64,000 nucleotides of DNA from Taeniopygia guttata (lineage: Eukaryota; Chordata; Aves; Passeriformes; Estrildidae): positions 147,402,501-147,466,500 of the forward strand of contig NC_133026.1 of assembly GCF_048771995.1 (NCBI RefSeq), read 5' to 3'. Positions 1 to 25,011 of this stretch are shown in pieces. A model generated the notes under the pieces. That model was not told where the DNA came from. It saw only the letters and a list, made by a program, of their open reading frames with translations, and ran no database searches. Made by a program: the position numbers and the translations under genes. Numbering within the stretch: position 1 is the stretch's first letter; each line of letters begins with the position of its first letter.

Positions 1-36
1 CACCTTAAGGTGTTAAGTAAAAATAACCAGGATTAC

Positions 37-16962
<16,926 letters not shown>

Positions 16963-17742
16963 CTAGTGAAAGAAAAACGCATATTATTATTTAACCTTCA
17001 GAAGTACACAGGGTTGTTGAATCAAACCAGGGCTTTGATGCTAAACACTTCTGCAGCCTGAATGTATGTGTTACAATATCACTGTTTGTTTCATTATTTT
17101 ACTATATCTTCAACCATGCAACCTCCTGATGTTACACTGTACACAAGGTGTACTTTTAGTCACTTTTCAAACAAAAATCTGTCAATAAGGGCTTTCAAAG
17201 TGAATCTCACTCCCCGTGCAGCTACACAAGCCAGCTCACACAAGTCTCTACCACAGCCACTGGGCAGAAATACCAGCTCAGGAGAGCCTGTCAGACTCAG
17301 GCTCTTCAGTCCCATTTTCTTGGTGAAATATCCAAAATTGCATGAGGTGAGATGTAAACAGGCACCAAATCAGGATCACCAAACTTTACACAGCTGTAAG
17401 TGTTCACACATGGCCAAACAGAGGAAAATCAGGACCAGAACACTTATTTTTGAGGAAAAGCAAAGTCTTGCTTTATCAAAACACACATAGGAAAGGATCA
17501 AGCATTGTTTTCTGCCTTTACATTTAAGTATTTAGAATCCCTTTTCTCCTGAGCTCTCTAAAACCGATTACTGCAGCTGAGCCTTGAATGAAGATGCACA
17601 TCCCCGGACTCCTTTCATGTCTGAGACCTCCGGGACACCAGAGATCCCCTTCTTGGTGAACTTCAGCTCCAAAGCCCTGAACCGTAAATACCACCAAAAA
17701 AACATAAACAATACCCCGAACCTTCACAAAAACAAACACACG

Positions 17743-17821
17743 GAAGAAAAGAAAGAAAGAAAGAGAGAAAGAGAGAAAGAGAGAAAGAGAGAAAGAGAGA
17801 AAGAGAGAAAGAGAGAAAGAG

Positions 17822-17899
<78 letters not shown>

Positions 17900-17912
17900 G
17901 AAGAAAGGAAGA
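17743..17912. repeat. Compound (GAAAGAGA)n/(GAAA)n microsatellite
   Basis: About 170 bases of uninterrupted purine on the plus strand. It begins with GAAA units, passes through about nine GAAAGAGA units, then about twenty GAAA units, and ends in GGAA variants. It is followed by a short (CAAA)n run (to about 17930). Long open frames on both strands here are products of the repeat. Confidence 0.95.
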
Positions 17913-18090
17913 CCAAACAAACAAACAAACGCAGCCTATCTTTAGACACCATTGGTTTTACAAGCAGAACGACGAGTTCCGAGCCCATTGGAACACATGT
18001 GACAGAGGAATAGATGCTTGAGGAAACGGGCTCCTCAGAACTATGGACTGTAGCTCCCTTTCCCACCGCACTGCCCGGGTCTGCCCAGCA

Positions 18091-18204
18091 GCCCCATTCC
18101 CGGGCTGCAGCCCCATTCCCAAGGTGCAGCCCCATTCCCAAGGTGCAGCCCCATTCCCAGGCTGCAGCCCCATTCCCAGGCTGCAGCCCCATTCCCAGGG
18201 CAGC
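18091..18204. repeat. 19-bp tandem repeat, six copies
   Basis: GCCCCATTCCC begins at 18091, 18110, 18129, 18148, 18167 and 18186, a period of exactly 19 bases. The linker varies between GGCTGCA and AAGGTGCA. It lies in TRAPPC9 intron 1, at the edge of the CpG island. Confidence 0.95.
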
Positions 18205-18500
18205 AGCACCGTCCTGACACCACCCCAAGCAGAGGCCGCAGCGGGTGGGAGATCCCCCCTTTCCCGGTCCCCGGGCAGACGCCACTTTGGGCCGGCAAGT
18301 CCAGCAGGGAAGATGGAACTGCAGAAGGGCGAAGCGCAGCGGCAGAGGCGCACACCCCCCTGAGCGCCGTCAGGGGCAGCGAAAGGCGCGGGGGAGCTGC
18401 TCTGGGGGACCGGCTGCGGTGGTAACCGGGGAAGGGGCACTGACAGCCCGAGCAGGAGGCGGTATGTGGGCAGCGGGGGCAGGCGGTAACCCGGGAGGGG

Positions 18501-18842
18501 GCACTCACAGCCGGGACAGGAACCGCTCTAGGACAGGGGGAAGCGGCACTCACAGCCGGGACAGGAACCGCTCTAGGACAGGGGGAAGCGGCACTCACAG
18601 CCGGGACGGGGACGCGGCTGCCGGGCGGTGAGCGGGGGAGCGGCACTCACAGCCGGGACGGGGACGCGGCTGCCGGGCGGTGAGCGGGGGAGCGGCACTC
18701 ACAGCCGGGACGGGGACGCGGCTGCCGAGCGGGGGAGCGGCACTCACAGCCGGGACAGGAACCGCTCTAGGACAGGGGGGAAGCGGCACTCACAGCCGGG
18801 ACGGGGACGCGGCTGCCGGGCGGGGGAGCGGCACTCACAGCC
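18501..18842. repeat. 45/52-bp GC-rich minisatellite carrying a splice-donor motif
   Basis: GCACTCACAGCCGG starts at 18501, 18546, 18591, 18643, 18695, 18740, 18786 and 18831, with spacings of 45, 45, 52, 52, 45, 46 and 45. Two unit types exist: one with ACAGGAACCGCTCTAGGACA, the other with ACGGGGACGCGGCTGCC. A degenerate further copy is present near 18437. On the minus strand each unit reads GGCTGTGAGTGC. Confidence 0.95.
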
Positions 18843-18935
18843 GGACCGGAGCCGCCCCGCTGCCGCCGGAACTGACGGCAATGGCCGCTCCGCTCCGCCC
18901 CGCATGCGCGGCGGCCATGGCGGGAGAGTCGTGAG
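18839..18935 (-). other. TRAPPC9: Predicted TRAPPC9 non-coding exon 1
   Basis: Mammalian TRAPPC9 begins with a non-coding exon in a CpG island. On the minus strand the unique GC-rich sequence next to the NRF1-like site ends in CCGGCT followed by the donor GTGAGTGC at 18838-18831. I therefore place the exon 1 end at 18839; the start is a guess. The same donor is repeated seven more times downstream in the minisatellite, so another copy could be used. RNA evidence is needed. Confidence 0.4.
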
Positions 18936-19049
18936 GGGAGCGGGGCGATTCTCTGCTGTCGGTCGCGGTGCTGTCCCCGGGGCTTCCGCGGGGACTGGGA
19001 GCCTCTGCCTGTGAACACGAGGTGAATTTCAGCCGACTGTGTATGAAAA

Positions 19050-19345
19050 CCTGGAGGGCTCTAGCTAGCCCTTTGAACGAAGTGAGCCTTCCACCCTGGG
19101 CAGTGTATTCCAATGCCTGACCACCCAAACAGTAAAAAAACCGGTTTTTTCTAACATTTAATCTGCACCTCCCCTCTCTCAGCTGAAGTCCATTTTCTCT
19201 GGTCCTCACCCCGTTGGCACAGCAAAAGATGCTGACCCCAGCTCACTACAAGTTCCTTTGAGGTAGTTGTAGAGAGCGACGAGGTCCTCCCTGAGGTCCT
19301 CCCTGAGGTCTTCCCTGAGCCTCCTTGAGAAGAGGGAGATCTTCC
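19050..19345 (-). mobile_element. CR1 LINE fragment, C-terminal coding region
   Basis: Minus-strand translation includes DLVALYNYLKGTCSELGSA and ENGLQLREGRCRLNVRKN. These are the familiar end of CR1 ORF2 (usually LIALYNYLKGGC...LKLRQGRFRLDIRKN). A 12-bp unit, GAGGTCCTCCCT, is repeated three times from 19281, giving an extra EDLR repeat in the frame. The copy directly abuts the TRAPPC9 CpG island. Confidence 0.85.
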
Positions 19346-19474
19346 TCTGAGAGGATTTCTCAGTCATGCAGCTTAAATGGCAAAAGTTTGAAAACTCTGG
19401 AAGTACAAAAACTCCCGAACTATAAGCCTTGTAGGAGAGTTCAGGTGAATTTCTGGTGGAGGATGTGGGAACCT

Positions 19475-19890
19475 TAATGATGTTCAGTGAGGCAAAGTGT
19501 GAGGTGCTGCACCTGGATGACCAAACCCTGGTATCAATACAGGCTGGGGAATAAGTGGATTGAGAGCAGCCCCACCAAGAAGGACTTGGGGGTGCTGGTG
19601 GATGAGAGGCTGGACATGAGCTGGCCGTGTGTGCACTTGCATCCAGAAAGCCAAACATGTCCTGGGTTGATCCCACAGCATGGGCAGCAGGTGAGGCAGG
19701 GGATTCTGCCCCTCTGCTCCACTCTGGTGAGACCTCACCTGCAATGCTTCATCCCTAGCACAAGAAATTTCTTGGAGCAGGTCCAGAGGAAGCCATGGAA
19801 GTCAGAAGGATGAAGTGCCCCTTCCATGGAATCAGCCTGAGAGAGTTTGGGTTGCTCAGCCTGGAGAAGGGTCCATGGACACCTTAGTGC
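19475..19890 (+). mobile_element. CR1 LINE fragment, distal ORF2 region
   Basis: Typical CR1 blocks in order: GAGGTGCTGCACCTGG, AAGGACTTGGGGGTGCTGG, ATGAGCTGGCC, GTGAGACCTCACCTGCAATG and TTGCTCAGCCTGGAGAAG. The frame is broken. Orientation is opposite to the CR1 copies on either side. Confidence 0.8.
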
Positions 19891-19998
19891 AGCCTTTCAT
19901 AAGGGGCCATGTCATGACTTAAAGCAGTGGCACGCCAACCAAGTAACTTCAACAGAACTCCCAGTGTTTGAAAAATTTGGATGAACAATTGCATTTAG

Positions 19999-20330
19999 GT
20001 AGAATCATAGTATCATTTAGGTTGGAAAAGACCCTTAATATCATCAAGTCACACCTAGTACTGCCAAGGCCACCTCTAAACCATGTCCTTAAGAGCCCCG
20101 TGGCTCTTCTACATGGCTTTTATACCCCTCATGGGATGGTGATTCAACCACTTTCCTAGGCTGATGGTATGAATGCTTGACAACCCTTCTGGTGGAGAAA
20201 TTTTTCCTAATATTCAATCTAAACCTCCCCTGGCACATTTGAAGCTATTTCATCTCGTAATGTCACTTGTTACTTAGAAGAAGAGATAACCTTCATCTGG
20301 CCACAACCTCTTTTCAGGTCTCCTCAGCCA
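19999..20330 (-). mobile_element. CR1 LINE 3'-end fragment
   Basis: In forward reading it starts GTAGAATCATAGTATCATTT and GGTTGGAAAAGACCCTTAA, the complement of a CR1 terminus. It then has TTTTTCCTAATATTCAATCT and AAACCTCCCCTGGC. It is truncated at the 5' (right) end. Confidence 0.85.
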
Positions 20331-21780
20331 CTGTGGCACAAGCTGTGGTCTCCAGGCAGGTCTCTCTGCTTCTCCTGCGTTTCCCCAGTCTGGGAGACAT
20401 GAAGAAAAATAACAGCATAAAAGGAACTGAACAAGCTTTAGCCTTGACCTTCAGTTATCTTCAAAAAAATTGACAACACTTCCCAGAGGGAAAGGAGCTG
20501 GAGAGATGGCAGTACAAGCTGGCCTCAGAGTCTCAGACAGAAGCTGACCAAGCCCATCAGCAGCACAGCCTTAGGGCCAGAGAGGGATGGGGAGTGCTCA
20601 GCCCAGTCACTCACAGCCTCCCTTCTCCTGCCAGGGCAGCTCCTGCTCCCTTTGTCCCTTCTCTGGGAGACAGAGACTCACAGAGGCAACTACACCTGGC
20701 CAAGCTCTCAGCTGGCAGAAGGGGAAAGAGCAGCTCCGAGGAGCTCAGAGCTCCTTCACCTGTGCCTTCCCACCACCAAGCTCAATACCCTCAGAAATCC
20801 TGGTAGTTTGATGAGGGTTCATTTGTATATTGAAATTTCTTTCTCATGAAAGGCTGCAGTAATATTTTTAAGAAATTCACTGCTGGAGTAATGTCAGCTG
20901 TCTCCACAAGATGTCACAAGACAGTAAGGATCGAGAAAGAAACCAATCCTTCCAGACATCCAGGCAGCATCCCAAGATATTTGTGCTTCATTTCAGATAT
21001 AACATACACACAGTGGCCTCACAGAAGATGTAATCTCAAAAGAATTATACAGCCTAAAAGATACCGATTATCTGCAATAGCTAACTATAAATTATATCCC
21101 CAAATACAGTAATTTTGAAATTTATCATATACTGATGTTATCCTTGTACTTCCAGCTGCTCATGGTGCTGTATTTTATTAATAAATCAGGAAAATCTATA
21201 GCCTTAGCCTTATGTACTGGGCAGATTCCGTATAAGATAGTGACATTCGGTCAACAAACTTGCTGTGTTTTCCATTTAATGATTCTTCATGGGTACAGTC
21301 CTTTCTCCCCTAAATTCCATGTGAATTATTATTGTGTATTCTGAAAAAGTTCCTGCTTTTCTCGAAATAGTTTAGTGGCCTTAGCAGATTTCTTACCAAT
21401 ACAAACCATCAGGCATGTTGTTTGTAAAGCATATTGGAAACTTTTTGATTGAAACCATTAATGAATTGATGCAAATGATGTGTCATTACTTCTGGAAGCA
21501 CTCAAACAACCTGCAGCTCTTACCCAAAAAGGCACAGGCAAACTTCTGGAGCAAACACTCCCAGCATCAAAACCCCATCCACAAGCATGTTACAAGCAGC
21601 CCCATCATCACTCCATAGTTTACACATGCCCTCCATACCTCCCCCCCAGCTCTGACAAGTATCAGGATGACCAGACACATTCCCTGGGACTGTACTACAG
21701 CTGCAGAGGTGTTGAGCAGCCTATAATTGCAGTTTGGGTTAACAACTTGTAGGCAGTGGCCTGTAATCCTGGGATACACA
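20331..21780. other. Spacer with no recognised feature
   Basis: A part of the TRAPPC9-CHRAC1 interval in which I recognise no gene, RNA or repeat family. The longest frames (under 95 codons) have no familiar motifs. Confidence 0.7.
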
Positions 21781-21784
21781 CAGG

Positions 21785-22411
21785 AGATGCCTAGTTGCCA
21801 TTAAGAACAAGCTCCCCACCCTCCTGTGCCAGCCTGGAGCTGAGGAGCCATGGTGAGAGGTGAGGAAGGGAAAACCCCAAGGCTGCTCCTGCCTGTGCTG
21901 GGGCAGCAGGAATCCACACAGGTGGGAAGAGTGACTGGAAAGCACTGGAGCTGCTCAGCACATAATGACCTGGTGGAAAAGGACCTGGAAGTGCTGGTTG
22001 ACAGCAGGTGAACGTGAGCCAGGGTGTGCCCAGGTGGGCAAGGAGGCCAGTGGCCTTCTGGCCTTCTATGTCAGCACTAGTGTGGCCAGCAGGACCAGGG
22101 CAGTGACTGTCCCTCTGTGCTGGGCACTGGGGAGGCCACACCTCGAGTGCTGTGTGCAGTTCTGGGCCCATCAATTTAGGAAGGACATTGAGGTGCTGGA
22201 GCATGTCCAGAGATGGGACACAAAGTTGCTGAAGGGGCTGGAGCACAAGGCTGATGAGGAGCAGCCGAGCGAGCTGGGGCTGTTTAGCCTGGAGACAAGG
22301 AGGCTCGGGAGTGTGACCTTATCACTCTACAGCCACCTGGTGATCGGTCACAGGTTGGACTCGATGATCTCAGAGACCTTTTCCAGCCTACTTAATTCTG
22401 TGATTCTATGA
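21785..22411 (+). mobile_element. CR1 LINE, end of ORF2 through intact 3' terminus
   Basis: Plus-strand translation carries [20 protein letters not shown] and [14 protein letters not shown], the conserved C-terminus of the CR1 reverse-transcriptase protein (usually RPHLEYCVQFWAP...GLFSLEKRRLRG). It runs to the terminal TGATTCTATGA at 22401-22411, so the true 3' end is preserved and touches the CHRAC1 CpG island. The 5' boundary is approximate. Confidence 0.85.
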
Positions 22412-22535
22412 AGGGACTCGCAGCCACCGGAGCCTCAGCGCGCCCGGGCACCCCCGGGGCCGCTGTCCGCCCGCGGCGGGGAGGAGGGAGCGAGGGGGCT
22501 GCGGCGGGAGCGTCCCTGTCTTGCAGGGAGATGTA

Positions 22536-22880
22536 GGGAGCTGTAGTCGGGTCCCGGTGCTGCAGGGAGCTGTAGTCCCGGAGCTGTAGGGAGCTGCAGG
22601 GAGCTGTAGTCCCGGAGCTGTAGGGAGCTGCAGGGAGCTGTAGTCCCGGTGCTGTAGGGAGCTGTAGGGAGCTGTAGTCCCGGTGCTGCAGGGAGCTGTA
22701 GGGAGCTGTAGTCCCGGTGCTGTAGGAAGCCGTAGGGAGCTGTAGTCCCGTGCTGTAGGGAGCTGTAGGGAGCTGTAGTCCCGGAGCTGTAGGGAGCTGT
22801 AGTCCCGGTGCTGTAGGAGCTGTAGGAAGCTGTAGGGAGCTGTAGTCCCGGTGCTGTAGGAGCTGCAGGGAGCTGTAGTC
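22536..22880. repeat. About 34-bp tandem array of a ZNF143/THAP11-like promoter motif
   Basis: Exact GGGAGCTGTAGTC copies begin at 22536, 22565, 22599, 22633, 22667, 22701, 22735, 22768, 22792, 22835 and 22868. The commonest spacing is 34 bases. Links are CCGGTGCTGTA or CCGGAGCTGTA. The reverse complement contains ACTACAGCTCCC, fitting the known vertebrate promoter motif ACTACAnnTCCC. Binding is inferred, not shown. Confidence 0.9.
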
Positions 22881-22961
22881 CCGGTGCTGTAGGAAGTCCC
22901 GGCTGCCGCCGCCTACAGCTCCCGGCGGGCCGCGCCGTCGCTGCCGCGGGGACGGGCTGAG

Positions 22962-23099
22962 ATGGCGGCGGCGCGGCTGAGCGGCAGCGAGAACCGTCTG
23001 GTGTCGCTGCCCCTGTCGCGGATCCGCGTCATCATGAAGAGCTCCCCGGAGGTCTCCAGCATCAACCAGGACGCGCTGTTCCTCACCGCCAAGGCCACG
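22962..23099 (+). CDS. CHRAC1: CHRAC1 exon 1 (coding part)
   Basis: The ATG at 22962 opens 46 codons ending in LTAKAT, with the donor GTACCG. The start is chosen because it is the first in-frame ATG after the GC-rich promoter and gives a protein of family length. The donor is non-optimal but keeps the phase with exon 2 (E-LFVQYLATY). Confidence 0.95.
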
Positions 23100-25011
23100 G
23101 TACCGCTCGCCCCGCGCTGCCCTCGGGCCCCGCGCCTCCCCCTGCCCGGCCCGGGGCCGCTGCTGCGGAGCGCTCCCGCGGCCCGGCCGCGCTCCCGCTT
23201 CCTTCTCTGTCCGCGCCCGGAATCACAGAATGGTTTGTGTGGGAAGGAACCTTAAAGAACATCTGTTTCTACAGCCCTGCCACGGCCAGGGACACTTTAC
23301 ACTGTCCCAGCCTGGCCTTGGACGGTTCCAGGGATGGGGCGGCCGCAGCTTCTCTGAGCAGCCTGTGCCAGGGCCTCGCCACCCTCACAGGGAAGGATTT
23401 CTTCCTACTAACTGATCTAAACTACTTTCTGCCAGTTTGATGCCATTCCCCCTTGTCCTGTCACTACATGCCCTTGTAAATAATCTCTCTCTGTCTTTCC
23501 TGTAGTCTGCCTTCAGGTACTGAAAGGCAATGAGTTTGTGCACTGAGTGCCCAGTGTACATGCAGTTAAATATGGTGCTTCTGCCTTTAGACGGGGATCA
23601 AAGATATGTGTGAATACTTAGTCTGACTACGCAGTTTTGTTTTAATTTTTTAGGAGCTTTTTGTTCAGTATTTGGCTACATACTCCTACAAACACGGCAG
23701 AGGGAAAGAGAAGAATGCTTTGACTTACAGTGACCTGTCTCATACAGCAGAAGAGTGTGAGACCTTTCAGTTCCTTGCAGGTATTGATAACACAAGGGTA
23801 AATCCCGTGTCTACTTTGGAAAGTGAAATCTTGCTCTTAATGCTCTGTTTTGTGAGGACCCCATTCTCCTACAGGTCATTTATCTCTTGGTTAGCATTCA
23901 ACTGGAACTCATTAACTACTTGATGCTTCTACCTCTCTCAGCCCCAAATTATTAGGCTAGCCCAGAGATACAAGGCCTTGAGGGGAGGAACATCAGGAGA
24001 TGGGCAAAGATTCAAAAGAGGCTCTCATCCCAATGTGGTGTCCAGCTTCTTTATTCCATGAGGTCCGGGGATAAAGAGAGCAATCAGGAAGGGTTATGGG
24101 CTTATCTAGGCTCTGGACAGGGAGGGCTTCTCTGGCTCTCAGCCAACCCTGTCAGGACAGGAAGGAGTGGACACTCTTATCTGATCAGTCACAGGGGTCC
24201 CTGGAAATGGGGAAAAGCATAGCCCGAGTGCACTGTAACACTACTTTCCTAAAAACATTTCTCTGTGAATAGGGATTTTTCTGCTGTCTCTAAATTACAG
24301 TTATACTGTATACAGTTCTCAGGATATTGCCTTAAGCATTTCCTAAATTCCAGCAATTCCATCTGAAAGCTTTCAGCTTGTGAAAGAAGATCATTGCACA
24401 TCTTTAGGTGAGAAGTTATGTGGACAAAAATGGCACATAGGATTCTATAAGTTTTGAGAAAAGAAGCTTCGTCATATTGGTCCCTCTATGCTTCTAGATA
24501 CACACACAGACACGTTTTTACTGATACTTGGATTTTATATCAATGGCTCACTGGATCTAAGGCGGTTGGACACTCTGTTTTACATCAAATAATTCACATC
24601 AGCAGACAGTAAAAGGTGCCAGTAATCAGTCACAAAATAGAGTCCTTATCTTTGGTTACTTGTACTATAAGTGGGTAACTTCCTCCTACTCTTGCAGCTT
24701 AGAGTGTGTGGGTCAGGCTGACTTACCCGGTTATTCACCTGAGGTTGCTTAAAAGTATTAATATTTCTTTTTGACTTAATTTCTTTAGTGATTTTGATGC
24801 AACAGTATTAATGAGGCAATACACATATTCAAATTGACTAAAAAAGCAACAATTTTGCCTTTCAGATATCTTGCCAAAGAAGATCCTAGCTAGCAAATAC
24901 CTAAAAATGCTTGAAAAAGAGAAGCGAGATGGAGAAATGAGGGAAGACGATGATGAGGCTGAGGAGGAACAGGATGAAGATGAAGGTGTTGGTGCTGCTG
25001 TTGGATCTTAA
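22962..25011 (+). CDS. CHRAC1: CHRAC1 (CHRAC15), complete, three exons, 136 residues
   Basis: CHRAC1 is a small histone-fold protein that pairs with POLE3 (CHRAC17). The pair joins ACF1 (BAZ1A) and the ISWI ATPase SMARCA5 in the CHRAC complex, where it binds DNA and aids nucleosome sliding. Three exons (138, 127 and 146 bp) join in phase to 136 codons plus stop; human has 131 residues. The histone fold spans about residues 12-105, with SLPLSRIRVIMKSSPEVSS, LTYSDLSHTA and LPKKILASKYLKMLEKEKR essentially as in human. An acidic tail rich in Asp/Glu follows (residues 110-130). The N-terminus (MAAARLSGSEN) differs from human, as this region usually does. Introns hold a CR1 fragment and a solo LTR, both antisense. 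Confidence 0.97.
23221..23535 (-). mobile_element. CR1 LINE 3'-end fragment in CHRAC1 intron 1
   Basis: It begins AATCACAGAATGGTTTGTGT, the complement of the CR1 terminus. It continues with CAGGGACACTTTACACTG, CTTCTCTGAGCAGCCTGTGC, TTCCCCCTTGTCCTGTCACT and CTTCAGGTACTGAAAGGC. It is antisense to CHRAC1 and starts about 120 bases after exon 1. Confidence 0.9.
23654..23780 (+). CDS. CHRAC1: CHRAC1 exon 2
   Basis: A 127-bp exon with acceptor TTTTTTAG and donor GTATTG. It encodes ELFVQYLATYSYKHGRGKEK and NALTYSDLSHTAEECETFQF, the central helices of the histone fold. It ends one base into the Asp codon completed in exon 3. Confidence 0.96.
23921..24240 (-). mobile_element. Solo LTR (endogenous retrovirus fossil) in CHRAC1 intron 2
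   Basis: A 320-bp element. On the minus strand it runs from TGTTACAG to GCATCA, i.e. TG...CA ends, and it has an AATAAA signal at 24055-24050 in the expected mid-LTR position. It is flanked by a perfect 5-bp duplication, CTACT at 23916-23920 and 24241-24245. No internal region is present, so it is the product of LTR-LTR recombination. The 5-bp duplication suits an ERVL-like family, but the family is tentative. The perfect duplication suggests a fairly recent insertion. Confidence 0.8.
24246..24865 (+). other. CHRAC1 intron 2, remainder
   Basis: AT-rich sequence with no recognised element between the solo LTR and exon 3. The final TTTGCCTTTCAG is the acceptor. Confidence 0.8.
24866..25011 (+). 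CDS. CHRAC1: CHRAC1 exon 3 (coding part) with stop
   Basis: It encodes DILPKKILASKYLKMLEKEK followed by an Asp/Glu-rich tail, ending GAAVGS and TAA at 25009-25011. The alternating GATGAGG-type codons of the tail form a simple-sequence stretch that varies in length between species. Confidence 0.97.

Larger units (their letters stand above)
16963..18838 (-). other. TRAPPC9 intron 1 (predicted)
   Basis: This is the intron between the predicted non-coding exon 1 and exon 2. It contains a GAAA-type microsatellite, a 19-bp tandem repeat and most of the 45/52-bp minisatellite. The region 16,963-17,740 shows nothing recognisable. The 5' limit depends on which copy of the repeated donor is used. Confidence 0.55.
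18240..19010. promoter_or_regulatory. CpG island, TRAPPC9 promoter region
   Basis: A dense GC- and CpG-rich block that ends abruptly at CR1 sequence near 19,050. It includes a GCATGCGC core (18902-18909) that fits the NRF1 palindrome, a GGCCATGGCGG stretch (18913-18923), and a CCGGAA ETS-like site near 18867. This is where a TRAPPC9 5' end is expected, upstream of coding exon 2. No TATA box is seen. Confidence 0.7.
22415..23219 (+). promoter_or_regulatory. CpG island, CHRAC1 promoter and first exon
   Basis: A GC-rich block lying between two CR1 fragments. It contains a CpG-dense stretch (22420-22510), the 34-bp motif array, and the CHRAC1 start codon in an AGATGGCGGCGG context. That context resembles a YY1-type element at a TATA-less start. 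The transcription start is not resolved from sequence alone; it should lie within or just after the array. Confidence 0.75.

Noticed and set aside
17524-18285. 253-codon minus-strand open frame (and several overlapping frames) near 18 kb
   Set aside because: Most of the frame translates the GAAA microsatellite and the 19-bp repeat, giving SFLSFFL and GNGAA periodic peptide. It is a product of simple repeats, not a gene.
18245-19014. Several 80-130 codon frames in the GC-rich region
   Set aside because: GC-rich sequence has few stops, and the frames follow the 45/52-bp minisatellite.
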